From contig CM046332.1 in assembly GCA_025403435.1 (NCBI GenBank), positions 5,735,403 through 5,799,402 of the forward strand: DNA of 64,000 nucleotides. The letters run 5' to 3'. The translations under genes and the position numbers were made by a program. The notes beneath the pieces were generated by a model. It saw nothing but the letters and a program-made list of their open reading frames with translations, was not told where the DNA came from and ran no database searches. The number at the start of each line of letters is the position of its first letter. Positions within the stretch are counted from its first letter, which is position 1. Below are positions 53,538 to 64,000 of the stretch, one piece after another. The DNA is from Artocarpus heterophyllus. Taxonomy: Eukaryota > Streptophyta > Magnoliopsida > Rosales > Moraceae.

Positions 53538-55915
53538 CTCCCTTCCTCTTGAGAAGGATTTGTCCTCAAATCAGAAACATTGAAGGTAGCACTTACATTA
53601 TACTCACCTTGCAAATCCAACTTGTAAGCATTGTCATTAATTCTTTCAAGGACTTGAAATGGACCATCTCCCCATGTTAACAACTTTGACTTGCTTTGTT
53701 TTGGAAAACGCTCCTTTCTAAAGTTCAACCACACCCAGTCTCCAGGTTCGAAAATCAGCTTGTGTCGCCCCTTGTTGGCTTGCTTTTCATATTGTTCCGT
53801 TCTTTGCTCAATGTTGAGTCTTGCTTTCTCATGAATCTGTTTAACAAAGTCAACCTTCCTTTTGCCATCTAAATTAACATGCTCAGAAACAGGTAGTGGT
53901 GATAAATCCAATGGTGATAAAGGATTAAGACCATAAACAATTTCAAAAGGTGAATACTTAGTAGCAAAATGGACAGAGCGATTATATGCAAACTCAACAT
54001 GCAGTAAACAGTCTTCCCATGATTTAATGTTCTTACTAATGATTGCTCTTAATAAGGTTGACAAAGTCCTATTTACTACCTCAGTTTGACCATCAGTTTG
54101 TGGGTGGCAAGTAGTAGAAAACAACAGCTTAGTACCTAAATTACTCCACAAAGTCTTCCAAAAGTAGCTCAAGAACTTAGCATCTCTATCTAAAACAATT
54201 GTCCTAGGCATGCCATGTATTCTCACAATCTCCCTAAAGAACAATTCAGCAACATGAGACGCATTATCAGTTTTATGACAGGGAATAAAATGTGCCATCT
54301 TAGAAAACCGATCTACAACCACAAACATACTATCCTTCCCACGTTTGGTCCTTGGTAAACCTAACACAAAGTCCATTGAAATATCAGTCTAAGGCTTACT
54401 AGGAATTGGCAAAGGTGTGTATAAACCATGGGGTTGTGCTCTCGATTTAGCTTGCCTACATGTGACACATCTACTACATATCCTTTCAATATCCCTTTTC
54501 ATGTGTGGCCAAAAGAAGTGTTCCTGCAAAACAGCTAATGTTTTAGCAATTCCAAAATGCCCCATCAATCTGCCACCATGGGATTCCCTCACTAACAAAT
54601 CTCTCAAAGAACAATTAGTCACACAAAGCTTATTCTCCTGAAACAAAAATCCATAATGTTTATAAAATTTACCCAGTGCATTTTGCTCACAAGCTCGATA
54701 CTCCTCACTAAAATCTTGGTCTAAAGGGTATAAATCCTTAATATGCTCAAAACCAAGCAGTTTAGTGTCAAGGATAGAAAGTAATGCGTACCTACGAGAA
54801 AGTGCATCCACAACAACATTCTCCTTACATTGCTTGTATCGGATGACAGAAGGAAATGTCTCGATGAATTCCACCCAGCGGGCATGCCTCTTGTTCAACT
54901 TTTGTTGTCCCATCAGATGTTTCAATGACTCGTGATCAGTGTAAATCACGAATTCCTTGGGCCATAGGTAGTGTTGCCAAGTCTTTAATGCTCGAACCAC
55001 GTGTACAACTCCTTGTCATAAGTCAGGAAATTTAGTGTTGACCCACTCAATTTTTCACTGAAATAAGCGATTGGTCATCCTCCTTACATCAGCACAGCAC
55101 CTATACCTACACCAGAAGCATCACATTCAATTTCAAATGTTTTAGAAAAATTAGGTAATGCGAGTAAAGGAGCATGAGAAAGCTTATGCTTAATAAGCTG
55201 AAATGCCTTCTCTTGTTCTTCCCCCCCCCCCCCCCCCCCCTAAACTCAACATTCTTCTTGATTACTTCTGTGAGTGGTGCAGCCAAAGCACTGAACTCCC
55301 TTACAAACTGCCAGTAAAAGCTGGCAAGTCCATGAAAACTCCGTACTTCTCCAATGCTTGTGGGACTTGGCCATTCTTGGATAGCCCTAATCTTTTCTTC
55401 GTCAACCTGTATACCTTGAGCACTAACAACAAAACCAAGAAAAACAAACTTATCCGTGCAAAAGGTACACTTCTTAAGATTAGCATACAACTTTTCCTTC
55501 CGTAAAACATCTAAAACAAGTTTCAAATGTTCAATATGATCATCCAAATTGCTGCTATAGATAAGGATATCATCAAAATAAATAATGACCAATTTCCAAA
55601 TAAAGCTCGCAAAACATGGTTCATTAAACGCATAACTGTGCTAGGCGCATTGGTTAAACCGAAAGGCATTTCCAACTACTTATACAAACCTTGTTTTGTT
55701 TTGAAAGCTGTCTTCCACTCGTCTCCCTCTTTCATGCGAATTTGATGGTATCCACTCTTCAGATCAATTTTAGAAAACACACAAGCACCATGTAATTCAT
55801 CTAACATGTCATCCAAGCGAGGAATGGGATGTCGATACTTTACCGTGATGTTGTTGATGGCTCGAGAATCAATGCACATCCTCCAAGTCCCATCTTTCTT
55901 AGGCACAAGTAAAAC
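53315..55915 (-). pseudogene. pol: A3 RT (C-terminal), RNase H, integrase
   Basis: From the left: pol tail ending at 53315, [51 protein letters not shown] at 54389 replacing W in [17 protein letters not shown], RNase H ([11 protein letters not shown]; a break near 55000), RT ([18 protein letters not shown] near 55570; [13 protein letters not shown] near 55890). A run of 20 C at 55221 disrupts the RNase H start. It is cut in RT at 55915 by B8 and continues at 62336. Confidence 0.9.
55221..55240 (+). repeat. Homopolymer of 20 C
   Basis: Replaces the CTCCCCA stretch of sister copies inside RNase H (WGEEQEKAF). No other C run of this kind is in the window. It could be slippage, or an assembly or sequencing fault. 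Confidence 0.95.
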
Positions 55916-56784
55916 TGATATGAACCCTGCCAAGAATTGACGTGACCCTAACCAAAATTGGTTTCCAAGATCAAATTTCTAACCGGTTTTGAATGGAACT
56001 GCGACCCGATGCCTAACAAGAAGCACGAACCTTATTATGTGAGGACACCACAAGCAGCTATGGATGGACTGATTGATAAGTCTATGAACGCCACGGAATT
56101 TTTCGATAAGTTCGAATAGTTTGTCTAAGAACCAAAGAGAATTAAACCTCAAATTGTGTGTTAAAACTTATTCTCCATTGAATGAAATTCATTACAATAT
56201 ATAGTGGTTCTCCTATGCGAATTTCAGCTCCTAATTGCCCATGGAATTTTGGGCAAATCAATTACCAAAATGTCTAATCTAAAGCAAATAAGGTAAGTTC
56301 CCTTAATGGTTTAAAAACCTTATAATAATAGAAATAACACAAACGCATGTTTGTAAAAGAAAAAGGAAACTAGACATTAAAAGGTAAATAGCTGATTCTT
56401 CTCACCACTTGTCGCCTCAAAACAGGAAAGTAACTGAAATGGAAATTACTCGGTCCCTTCTAGAGCTTGAATCACGCATTTGTTGGTCTGGATGTCACAT
56501 GCAATTCCCTCAATGGGCCTCCATCCAATAGCCTGAGCAGAAGTTGCTTGAATCAGCCCAATAAGTGTTTCTTTGAACTTCTTCGCACGAGCTCTCGTAA
56601 CCGGACCAATGGGAACTTGAATTGGATCATCCTGATGTGTCCCACATCGGTTAGAGAGGGTGGTCTTGGGTGTTATATATATGGGTTCACAATCCTCCCC
56701 TCACAAGCTAGCTTTTGGGGTGGAGTTAGGTGGGCTCATATCACATCCCACGTGCTCTTGCTTGTGCTAACAATGTCGTCATCA
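55916..56784 (-). repeat. 3' LTR of B8 (short type), split by SMART
   Basis: TGATATGAACC to GTCGTCATCA (one change in the usual GTCCTCATCA). 753 bp once the 111-bp SMART LTR and its 5-bp target copy are removed, equal to the 5' LTR at 61583. Confidence 0.94.
56633..56743 (+). mobile_element. Solo SMART-like LTR
   Basis: One 111-bp LTR, TGATGTGTCC to GCTCATATCA, with a perfect target duplication CATCC (56628-56632 and 56744-56748). The uninterrupted LTR reads GGATCATCCCACG in sister copies. LTR-LTR recombination must have removed the internal part. Confidence 0.96.
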
Positions 56785-58519
56785 TTCCCCTCCTCTTGAG
56801 AGGCATTTGTCCTCAAATTGTCGCCTGAATCAAAAGGACTTTGATCAAAAACATTAAAGGTGGCACTTACACCATACTCACCTGGCAAGTCTAGCTTGTA
56901 CGTATTATCGTTGATCCTTTCGAGAATTTGAAAAGGACCATCCCCTCTAGGCAACAGCTTGGATTTTCTTTGTTCCGAAAACCGTTCCTTGCGTAAGTGC
57001 AACCACACCCAATCGTCGGGCTCGAAGACGAGCTTGTGACGCCCTTTGTTGGCTTGTTCAGCATATTGTTTAGTCCTTCGCTTGATGTTGAGTCTTGCCT
57101 TCTCGTGTATCTGCTTAACAAGGTCAGCTTTTCTTTTTCCATCTAAATTCACATGCTCAGACAAAGGTAATGGCATTAAATCCAAAGGAGTTAAAGGCTT
57201 AAAACCATAAACAATTTTAAATGGTGAAAATTGAGTATCAGAATGTGCACATCGATTATAAGCAAACTCAACATGTGGTAAACACTCCTCCCATGTTTTG
57301 ATGTTCTTTTTAATGACAGCCCGCAACAAAGTATTCAAGGTTCCATTCACAAATTCTGTTTGACCATCAGTTTGAGGGTGACAAGTAGTCAAAAACAATA
57401 GCTTAGTCCCTAACTTAGACCACAAAGTCTTCCAAAAGTAGCTTAAGAACTTGGTGTCCCTATCAATAACAATTGTCCTAGGCATACCATGAAGTCTCAC
57501 AATTTCCCTAAAGAACAAATCAGCAACATTGGAAGCATCAACTGTTTTGTGGCATGGAATAAAATGGGCCATCTTGGAAAACCTATCTACAACCACAAAT
57601 ATCGAGTCTCTTCCCTGTTTAGACCGAGGCAATCCTAACACAAAATCCATTGAAATATCAGTCTAGGGTTCACTAGGTATTGGTAAAGGAGTGTACAAAC
57701 CGTGGGACTGCACTCTTGATTTAGCCTGCCTACAAGTTACACATTTAGCACAAAGCCTCTCAACATCTCGTTTCATATGTGGCCAATAGAAGTGTTCCTG
57801 CAACACCGCCAAAGTCTTCATTACTCCAAAATGTCCCATCAATCCTCCCCCATGGGATTCTCTCACTAGCAAATCTCTTAATAAACATTTAGGCACACAC
57901 AATTTATTCTCCCGAAACAAGTATCCCTTTTGCCTAAAGTACTTACCACTAGCAAATCTCTCACAAGCTTGATACTCAGTACTAAAGTCACGGTCATCAG
58001 CATATAACTCTTTAATATGTTCAAAACCTAGTAGTTTAGCATTAAGAGTTGAGATTAAGACATACCTGCAAGAAAGTGCATCGGCAACCACATTTTCCTT
58101 ACCTTGCTTGTAGCGAATGACATACAGAAACATCTCTATGAATTCCACCCAACGAGCATGCCTCTTGTTCAACTTGTGTTGGCCCTTCAAGTGTTTCCAG
58201 GACTCATGATCGGTGTGTATCATGTACTCCTTAGGCCATAGGTAGTGCTGCCACGTCTCTAATGCCCGAACCTATGCAAACATTTCTTTATCATAAGTTG
58301 GGTAATTAAGAGTTGCCCTATTCAGCTTCTTACTAAAATATGCTACTGGTCTCCCTTCCTGCATTAAAACGACTCCAATTCCAACACATGAAGCATCACA
58401 TTCAATCTCAAAAGTTTTGGAAAAATTAGGTAAAGACAACAATAGAGCATTAGTCAACTTCTCCTCGATTAACTGAAATGCCTTTTCTTGCTCGTCTCCC
58501 CATCTACACCCAATGTTCT
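56785..58519 (-). pseudogene. pol: B8 integrase and RNase H
   Basis: [31 protein letters not shown] (catalytic Glu kept), [24 protein letters not shown] at 57663 replacing W in [17 protein letters not shown], RNase [12 protein letters not shown] and [11 protein letters not shown], ending in [15 protein letters not shown]. At 58519 it meets the end of a long-type B LTR. The tail frame into the LTR is broken by the SMART insertion. Confidence 0.9.
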
Positions 58520-59319
58520 TGATACGAACCACGCCAAGAGCTGACGCGACCCTAACCGAAGTTGGTTTCCAAGATCAAATTTCTAACCGGTTTTGAATGG
58601 AACCGCGACCTGATGCCCAACAAGAAGCACGAACCTTGGTATGTGCGGACGCCACAATCAGCTATGGAGGGACTGATTGATAAGTCTTGGTAAGTGAGGA
58701 CGCCACAATCAGCTATGGATGGACTGATTGATAAGTCGATGAACGCCACGGAAATTTCCGATAAGTTCGAATAGTTCGTTTAGGAACTAAAGAGAATTAA
58801 ACCTCAAAATTATGTGTTATTACTTGTCTCTCTTGATTGAAATTCGTTACAATTATATAGGGGTTCCTATGCGAATTTTCAGCCCCTAATTCCCATGGAA
58901 ATTTCGGGAAACTCAATTAACAAAAGTCAAATCTAGACTAAATAAGGAAAGTTCCCTTAATGGCTTAAAAGCCTTACAATAATAGAAATACCAGAAACGA
59001 AAAAAAAGGAAACTAGACATTAAAAGGTCAAAACTGATTCTTCTCGCCATGTGTCGCCTCAAAATGGGAAAGTAACTGAAATGGAAATTACTCAATCCCT
59101 TCTATAGCTTGAATCACGCATTTATTGGTGTGGTTGTCGCATGCAATTCCCTCAATGGGCCTCCATGCAATAGCTTGAGCCCAAGTTGCTTGAATCAGCC
59201 CAATAAGTGTTTCTTTAAATTTCTTTGCACGAGCTCTCGTAACCGGCCCAATGGGAACTTGAATTGGATCTGAATATGTCTCCCACGTGCTCTTGCTTGT
59301 GCTAGTGATGTCCTCATCA
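58520..59319 (-). repeat. Lone family B LTR (long type) replacing B8 RT
   Basis: 800 bp, two 51-bp units, closely similar to the LTRs at 29886 and 42728. Flanks GTTCT and AAGCA do not match, and about 1 kb of host RT (from DFVPGA to KKNVG) is absent across it. Likely the product of recombination between two separate LTR insertions. Confidence 0.9.
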
Positions 59320-61408
59320 AAGCACCAGGTACAAAATCAATCTGATGTTCTATTCCCCGCATTGGCGGCAAACCATCAGGCACCTCATCTAGAAATACAT
59401 CCTTGAATTCCTGCAACAGAGAAACAACAGAACTAGGCAATGCAGGGTCAAGTTCGTTAGTGTTTAAAAGTGCATCTTTGTACAAAAGTACAATCATTGG
59501 CTGATTTGAAAACAAGGCCCTTCTAATCTCACCGCCTCTTACATAGAAGTTTGTTTTTCTCTCTACTTTTCTCTCATTGGCTGATTGTGAATTCTTTTCA
59601 GCCCTCTCAATTTTCTCTCCCTTGCTCTCTTTGCTCTCCTTTTTCTCAGCCATCTCTTCCTTTTTTCTCTCACTGGCCGAACTCTCTCTCTGCACTCCCA
59701 CTCTTGATTTTTATCCGCTCTTCATTTTTTCATCACTTTCTCTCTATAAGCTCACTTGGTCTTCATAGACTTGTTTTGGTGTTAACAAAACAAGAGTGAT
59801 CATTTTTTTATTGTGAACAAATGAGTACTTGTTGGTGAAACCATCATGTTTAACTCGCCGATCAAATTGCCACAGTCTACCTATTAACAAGTGCCCAGCT
59901 TGCATCGGAACCACATCGCACAAAACTTCATCTTCATATCTTCCAATGCGAAAAGAAACTAACACTTGCTTATACACCTTTACCTCACCATTATCATTTA
60001 ACCATTGCAATTTATATGGTCGAGGATGCTTAATTGTTGGCAGCCCTAACTTCTCTACCATGGTTGTGCTAGCAACATTAGTACAACTCCCACCATCAAT
60101 AATCACACTACATACCTTGTTTTGGACGTGGCACCTAGTGTGGAAGATGTTTTCCCGTTGCTCCTCTTCATCTTCTTCTTTGGCTTGCACACTTAAAGCT
60201 CTCCTTGTAACCAACAATTCTCCCTGGACTGTACACTCCTCATCGTTGGCATCCTCTAATCAAGGCATAGAAACATTGTCTGAATTCTCATCGGTTTCAA
60301 TCTCTCCATTGTCCCGCATCACCATAGCTCATTTGTTCGGACATTGGCTTGCTATGTGACCCCTGCCTTGACATTTAAAACATTTAATTTCATGATTTCA
60401 GGTAGTGGAAGAATCGGATTTACCTTGATTCCCATGGCTAGCTACCTCTTGTTTTTGCTCGGTCTTAGGCTTGGTGTTGGGTTGCTTTTCATACTTCTTC
60501 CATTGGTTCATTTTCCAAGCAGATGTACTTAGGTTTTGGCTAGGACGTGTGTCACTGCCCCTCCTCATAAGTTGATTCTCAATTTTAATAGCCATGTGCA
60601 CCATGTCCTCCAACTCCACATAATGTTGTAACTCAACGGCATTGTGAATATCTGAATTCAAGCCCTCCAAAAACCTTGCCATTGTAGCCTCCCGATCCTC
60701 CTCTATATTTACCCGGATCATCATAACCTCCATCTCCTTGTAGTACTCCTCTACACTCTGGTTGCCTTGCTTAAGATTTTGTAGTTTGTTGTACAACTTC
60801 TGGTATTAGTAAGTTGGTACAAATCGCTTCCTCATCACGGTCTTCATCTCTTCCCATGACTCAATAGGTTGCTCCATATTTTGTCTCCTGTTTATAACAA
60901 GCTGATCCCACCAAGTAATAGCATAATCAGAAAATTCAATTACAGCCAATTTTACCTTCTTTGCGTCGGGATAGTTGTGGCAGTCAAAGACAAACTCCAT
61001 TTTCTTCTCCCATTCTAGGTACGCTTCTGGATTGGATTTGCCTTGAAATGATGGTATCTTCATTTTTATGCCTCTCAAACTATCATTTTCTCAGTTCCTA
61101 AATCCTCTATCCCATCCAAATCTTCAGTGACTACCCGCTGAATCTTCTCCTTCGTCAAAATCTTCCCCATCAATCCTGTAGTAGTCATCAAGCTCTCCTC
61201 TAACCGGAACCCTTTCCCGCCTACGCGCATGAGGAACATGTTGTGGCTGTTCCACACGAGCGTTTTCTATCCGGTCTATCCTCTCATGAAGCTGTCCTAA
61301 CTCTCCCCTCAACAATTGCCTCATCTCCCCTATCATCGCTTCCATAAGGAGTTTTGGATCTACTGCACCAGAGGTACCCTCAAAAGTGTTCTTGCTGTTG
61401 TTTGACAT
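59320..61408 (-). pseudogene. gag-pro: B8 gag, protease and pre-RT linker
   Basis: ATG at 61408 (MSNNSKNTFEGTSGAVDPK). Gag core [19 protein letters not shown], zinc knuckle near 60350-60385 (frame broken by an extra base in EIKCFKC), protease [15 protein letters not shown] near 60080-60110, linker [20 protein letters not shown], then the native family B form [39 protein letters not shown]. Breaks near 59720, 60260, 60400, 60800 and 61090. Confidence 0.9.
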
Positions 61409-61582
61409 TTTTTTTTTCTGCAAAACAAAGTAAGAAACAATGCAAAGGACCTCACCACACTCCCTTACGTGTTTCACTCATGAAATGGTTTACTCAATTT
61501 CACTTGTGTTTGCACTCAATATTTGTTAATCAGAGCAAGGTTCTAATCAAAACCTGATTCGAACCTTGCTCTGATTAACAAA
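61409..61582 (-). other. B8 leader, mostly deleted, with palindromic PBS
   Basis: Only about 110 bp of leader remain next to gag (normally 550-670). Then a perfect inverted repeat: arms 61521-61543 and 61561-61583 (23 bp, core AATCAGAGCAAGGTTC) around a 17-bp loop. The right arm is the PBS touching the LTR; the left arm is a backward copy. Confidence 0.9.
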
Positions 61583-62335
61583 TGATATGAACCCCGCCAA
61601 GAACTGACGCGACCCTAACCAAAATTGGTTTCCAAGATCAAATTCCTAACCGGTTTTGAATGAAACCGCGACCCGATGCCTAACAAGAAGCACGAACCTT
61701 GGTATGTGAGGACACCACAATCAACTATGGATGGACTGATTGATAAGTCTATGAATGCCATGGAATTTTTCGATAAGTGCAAATAGTTCGTCTAAGAACC
61801 GAAGAGAATTAAACCTCAAATTGTTTGTTAAAACTTATTCTCCATTGAATGAAATTCATTACAATATGTAGTGGTTCTCCTATGCGAATTTCAGCTCCTA
61901 ATTGCCCATGGAATTTTGGGCAAATCAATTACCAAAACTTCTAATCTAAAGCAAATAAGGTAAGTTCCCTTAATGGTTTAAAAACCTTACAATAATAGAA
62001 ATAACACAAATGCATGTTTCTAAAAGAAAAAGGAAACTAGACATTAAAAGGTAAATAGCTGATTCTTCTTACCACTTGTCGCCTCAAAACGAGAAAGTAA
62101 TTGAAATGGAAATTACTCGGTCCCTTCTAGAGCTTGAATCACGCATTTGTTAGTCTAGATGTCACATGCAATTCCCTCAATGGGCCTCCATACAATAGCC
62201 TGAGCCCAAGTTGCTTGAATCAGCCCAATAAGCGTTTCTTTGAACTTCTTCGCACGAGCTCTCGTAACTGGACCAATGGGAACTTGAATTGGATCGTCCC
62301 ACGTGCTCTTGCTTGTGCTAACGATGTCCTCATCA
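61583..62335 (-). repeat. 5' LTR of B8 (short type)
   Basis: 753 bp, TGATATGAACC to GTCCTCATCA, one 51-bp unit. Followed by AAAAC and A3 RT. Confidence 0.94.
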
Positions 62336-64000
62336 AAAACTGGTACGGCGCACGGGCTCATGCTTTTTCTCACGTGTCCCTTCTCCATCAACTCACTTAC
62401 CTGCCGTTGGAGTTCCTTTGTCTACTAGGGATTACTCCTATAGGCTGGTCGGTTTGGAATTGTAGCTCCAAGTATGAAGTTGATTTGATGTTCAATCCCG
62501 CGGATTGGAGGTAAACCTTGCGGTGTTTCCTCGGGAAAGATATCCTCATATTCTTGCAAAAGAGAAACAACAGAACTATGCAAGGTGGAATCAAGATCGT
62601 TAGTGTTTAATAACACCTCCTTGTACATGAGTAAAATCATCGGCTGATTAGAAAACAAAGCTCTTCTCACATCACTCTCTCTTGCATAAAAGTTTGTTTC
62701 TCTCTCTATTTTTACCTCGTTGGCCAAATCTTCTTTTGTACTGGCTCTCTCAATGTTCTCTCCTTTTTCTCAGCCCCTCTATCATTTTTCCCTCTCTGGT
62801 CAAACTCTCTCTCTGCACTCCAACACTCATTAATTTCACTCTCTTTCTCTCTCTTTTTCTCGTTCTCTCCTTTTTGTTCACTCTCCTTTTGTAACCAAAC
62901 TTGATCTTCATGAACCTGTTTTAGTGTCATTGGTACAAGACTGAATGGTCACTGGTTGCGCACAAGAGAATATTTATTGGTGTAGCCATCATGTTTGACT
63001 CAACGATCAAATTGCCATGGTCGACCTAGTAACAAGTGCCCGGCTTCCATTGGAACTACATCGCACAAAACTTCATCTTCGTATCTACCAATGCGAAATG
63101 AAATTAATGCCTGTTTAGTTACCTTCACTTCACCACTATTATTCAACCATTGCAACTTGTAAGGTAGAGGATGTTTGGTCATTGGCAGCCCTAATTTGTC
63201 AACCATAGTAGTGCTAGCAACGTTCGTACAACTCCCTCCATCTATTATCACACTACATACCTTGTTCTACACGTGGCACCTAGTATGAAAAATGTTCTCA
63301 CGTTGCTCTTCTTCTTCCTCTTTGGCTTGCACACTAAGGGCTCGTCGAGTGACCAACAATTCACCTTAGACAGCATACTCCTCCTAATCCACGTCCTCCA
63401 ATGGTGGCATGGAGTCCTCATCCGATTCGTCATCCATAACAACCTCTTCGTCGTCCCATAACACCATCACCCTTTTGTTCGGACGTTGGCTTGAGATGTG
63501 ACCCCTGCCTTGGCATTTGAAACATTTAATATCATGGTTTCGAGAAGTGGAAGAATCATGTTTACCTTGGTTTGAAGGGCTAGCCGTGGCTGGTTTTGGC
63601 TCAAACTTTGGCCTAGCGACCAATTTCTCTTCTCTCTTCCCATAATTCGGCTTCCATGAAGAAGGTGCCGAACTAACATTTGCACGTGAGCTACCCCTCC
63701 TTTTGAGCTGTTGCTCTACTGTGATGGCCATGTGCAACATGTCTTCTAATTCTACATAGTGTTGCATCTCCACCCTATCTTGAATATCTGGATTTAGCCC
63801 TTGCAAAAATCTTGCTATGGTTGTTTCTTGATCTTCTTCAACATTGGCTCGTATCATGGCTATTTCCATTTCTTGATAATATTCCTCCACACTCCTGTTT
63901 CCTTGTCTAAGTCCTTGCAACTTTTTGTATAATTCCCGGTAGTAATGGCTGGGCACAAATTGCTTTCTCATCACCGTTTTCATCTCCTCCCATGTCTCAA
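62336..64000 (-). pseudogene. gag-pol: A3 RT start, protease and gag (incomplete)
   Basis: After the duplicated AAAAC: RT start ([12 protein letters not shown]), pre-RT ([26 protein letters not shown]), linker KESEQKGENEKKRE, protease [12 protein letters not shown] near 63235, zinc knuckle [14 protein letters not shown] (last Cys lost) near 63485-63525, gag core MKTVMRKQFVPSHYYREL at the window edge. Breaks near 62425, 62720, 63000 (stop in QFDR-) and 63385. Confidence 0.9.

Larger units (their letters stand above)
55916..62335 (-). mobile_element. B8: family B element in A3 RT
   Basis: 3' LTR 55916-56784 (with a SMART solo LTR inside), integrase/RNase H 56785-58519, a lone long-type B LTR 58520-59319, protease/gag 59320-61408, short leader with a palindrome, 5' LTR 61583-62335. 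Perfect target duplication AAAAC (55911-55915 and 62336-62340). RT is missing around the inner LTR. Confidence 0.95.
52663..64000 (-). mobile_element. A3: family A element, runs off right edge
   Basis: 3' LTR 52663-53537, integrase to RT 53538-55915, B8 insertion, RT start to gag 62336-64000. Left flank GGCCA. The 5' LTR lies outside the window. Confidence 0.9.

Noticed and set aside
1..64000. Pararetrovirus or virus integration
   Set aside because: RT is always followed by RNase H and a D,D,E integrase inside LTR pairs with 5-bp target duplications; no movement or coat protein is seen.

Overview
The window is plant repeat DNA, almost certainly pericentromeric or otherwise heterochromatic. 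I found no host gene, rRNA or tRNA gene. Nearly every base belongs to Ty3/gypsy-type LTR retrotransposons or to a very small non-autonomous LTR element, nested in one another. Plant origin is inferred from primer-binding sites matching the 3' end of initiator tRNA-Met (TGGTATCAGAGC), plant-type gag-PR-RT-RNaseH-INT polyproteins, and a SMART/TRIM-like mini-retrotransposon. AT-richness and LTR style suggest a eudicot, but the species cannot be named from this.

Four repeat families explain the window; the names are mine. Family A has LTRs of about 790 bp, TGATGGAGAC...CTTATCA, and gag starting MNPNQEREAEDD. Family B has LTRs of 753 or about 800 bp, TGATGAGGAC...GTATCA, and gag starting MSNNSKNT. 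Family C is one decayed relative with gag starting MPNSKHKNT. The SMART-like element has a 111-bp LTR, TGATGTGTCC...TTCATATCA, and about 118 bp of internal DNA. There is also a scrap of a different gypsy RNase H. In A and B the polypurine tract (AAGAGGAGGGGAA) lies inside the pol frame, and the last 70-odd pol codons are encoded by the LTR itself. That tail ([15 protein letters not shown]...) resembles the CR-motif tail of CRM-clade (centromeric) chromoviruses.

Layout. 1-776: 5' LTR and PBS of minus element B0, which runs off the left edge. 870-52440: outer, oldest element A0 (+), split by insertions. Its gag stops after residue 13 at 2486, resumes at residue 18 at 19178, breaks at 20185, resumes at 36877, reaches RT at about 38155, and picks up RNase H/INT at 43527-44568 and 51172-51654, ending in the 3' LTR at 51655-52440. 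Inside A0: element A1 (+, 2487-17554), itself holding B1 (remnant, 4139-5780) and B2 (6947-13685), both minus, and ending in a direct-plus-inverted SMART array (17555-19177); B3 (+, 20186-36876, TSD AGGGT), holding B4, A2 and B5 (minus, 29886-36627, the best preserved copy); a 512-bp tandem duplication; a foreign RNase H scrap with a SMART element; family C; a B remnant (B6) with a SMART element; a lone B LTR; and B7 (+, 44569-51171, TSD AGTTT). 52441-52662 is a scrap of minus family A gag. 52663-64000 is A3 (minus), which contains B8 (55916-62335, TSD AAAAC) and runs off the right edge.

The polyproteins would supply nucleocapsid, protease, reverse transcriptase, RNase H and integrase for copy-and-paste transposition, but every copy here carries stops, frameshifts or deletions. 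The most interesting signals are evolutionary: an RT patch shared between families A and B, a coding LTR with an in-frame polypurine tract, tandem and inverted SMART arrays, a palindromic PBS, microhomology deletion scars, and stop codons that look like deamination of methylated CHG/CG sites. I did not find a convincing new cellular system.
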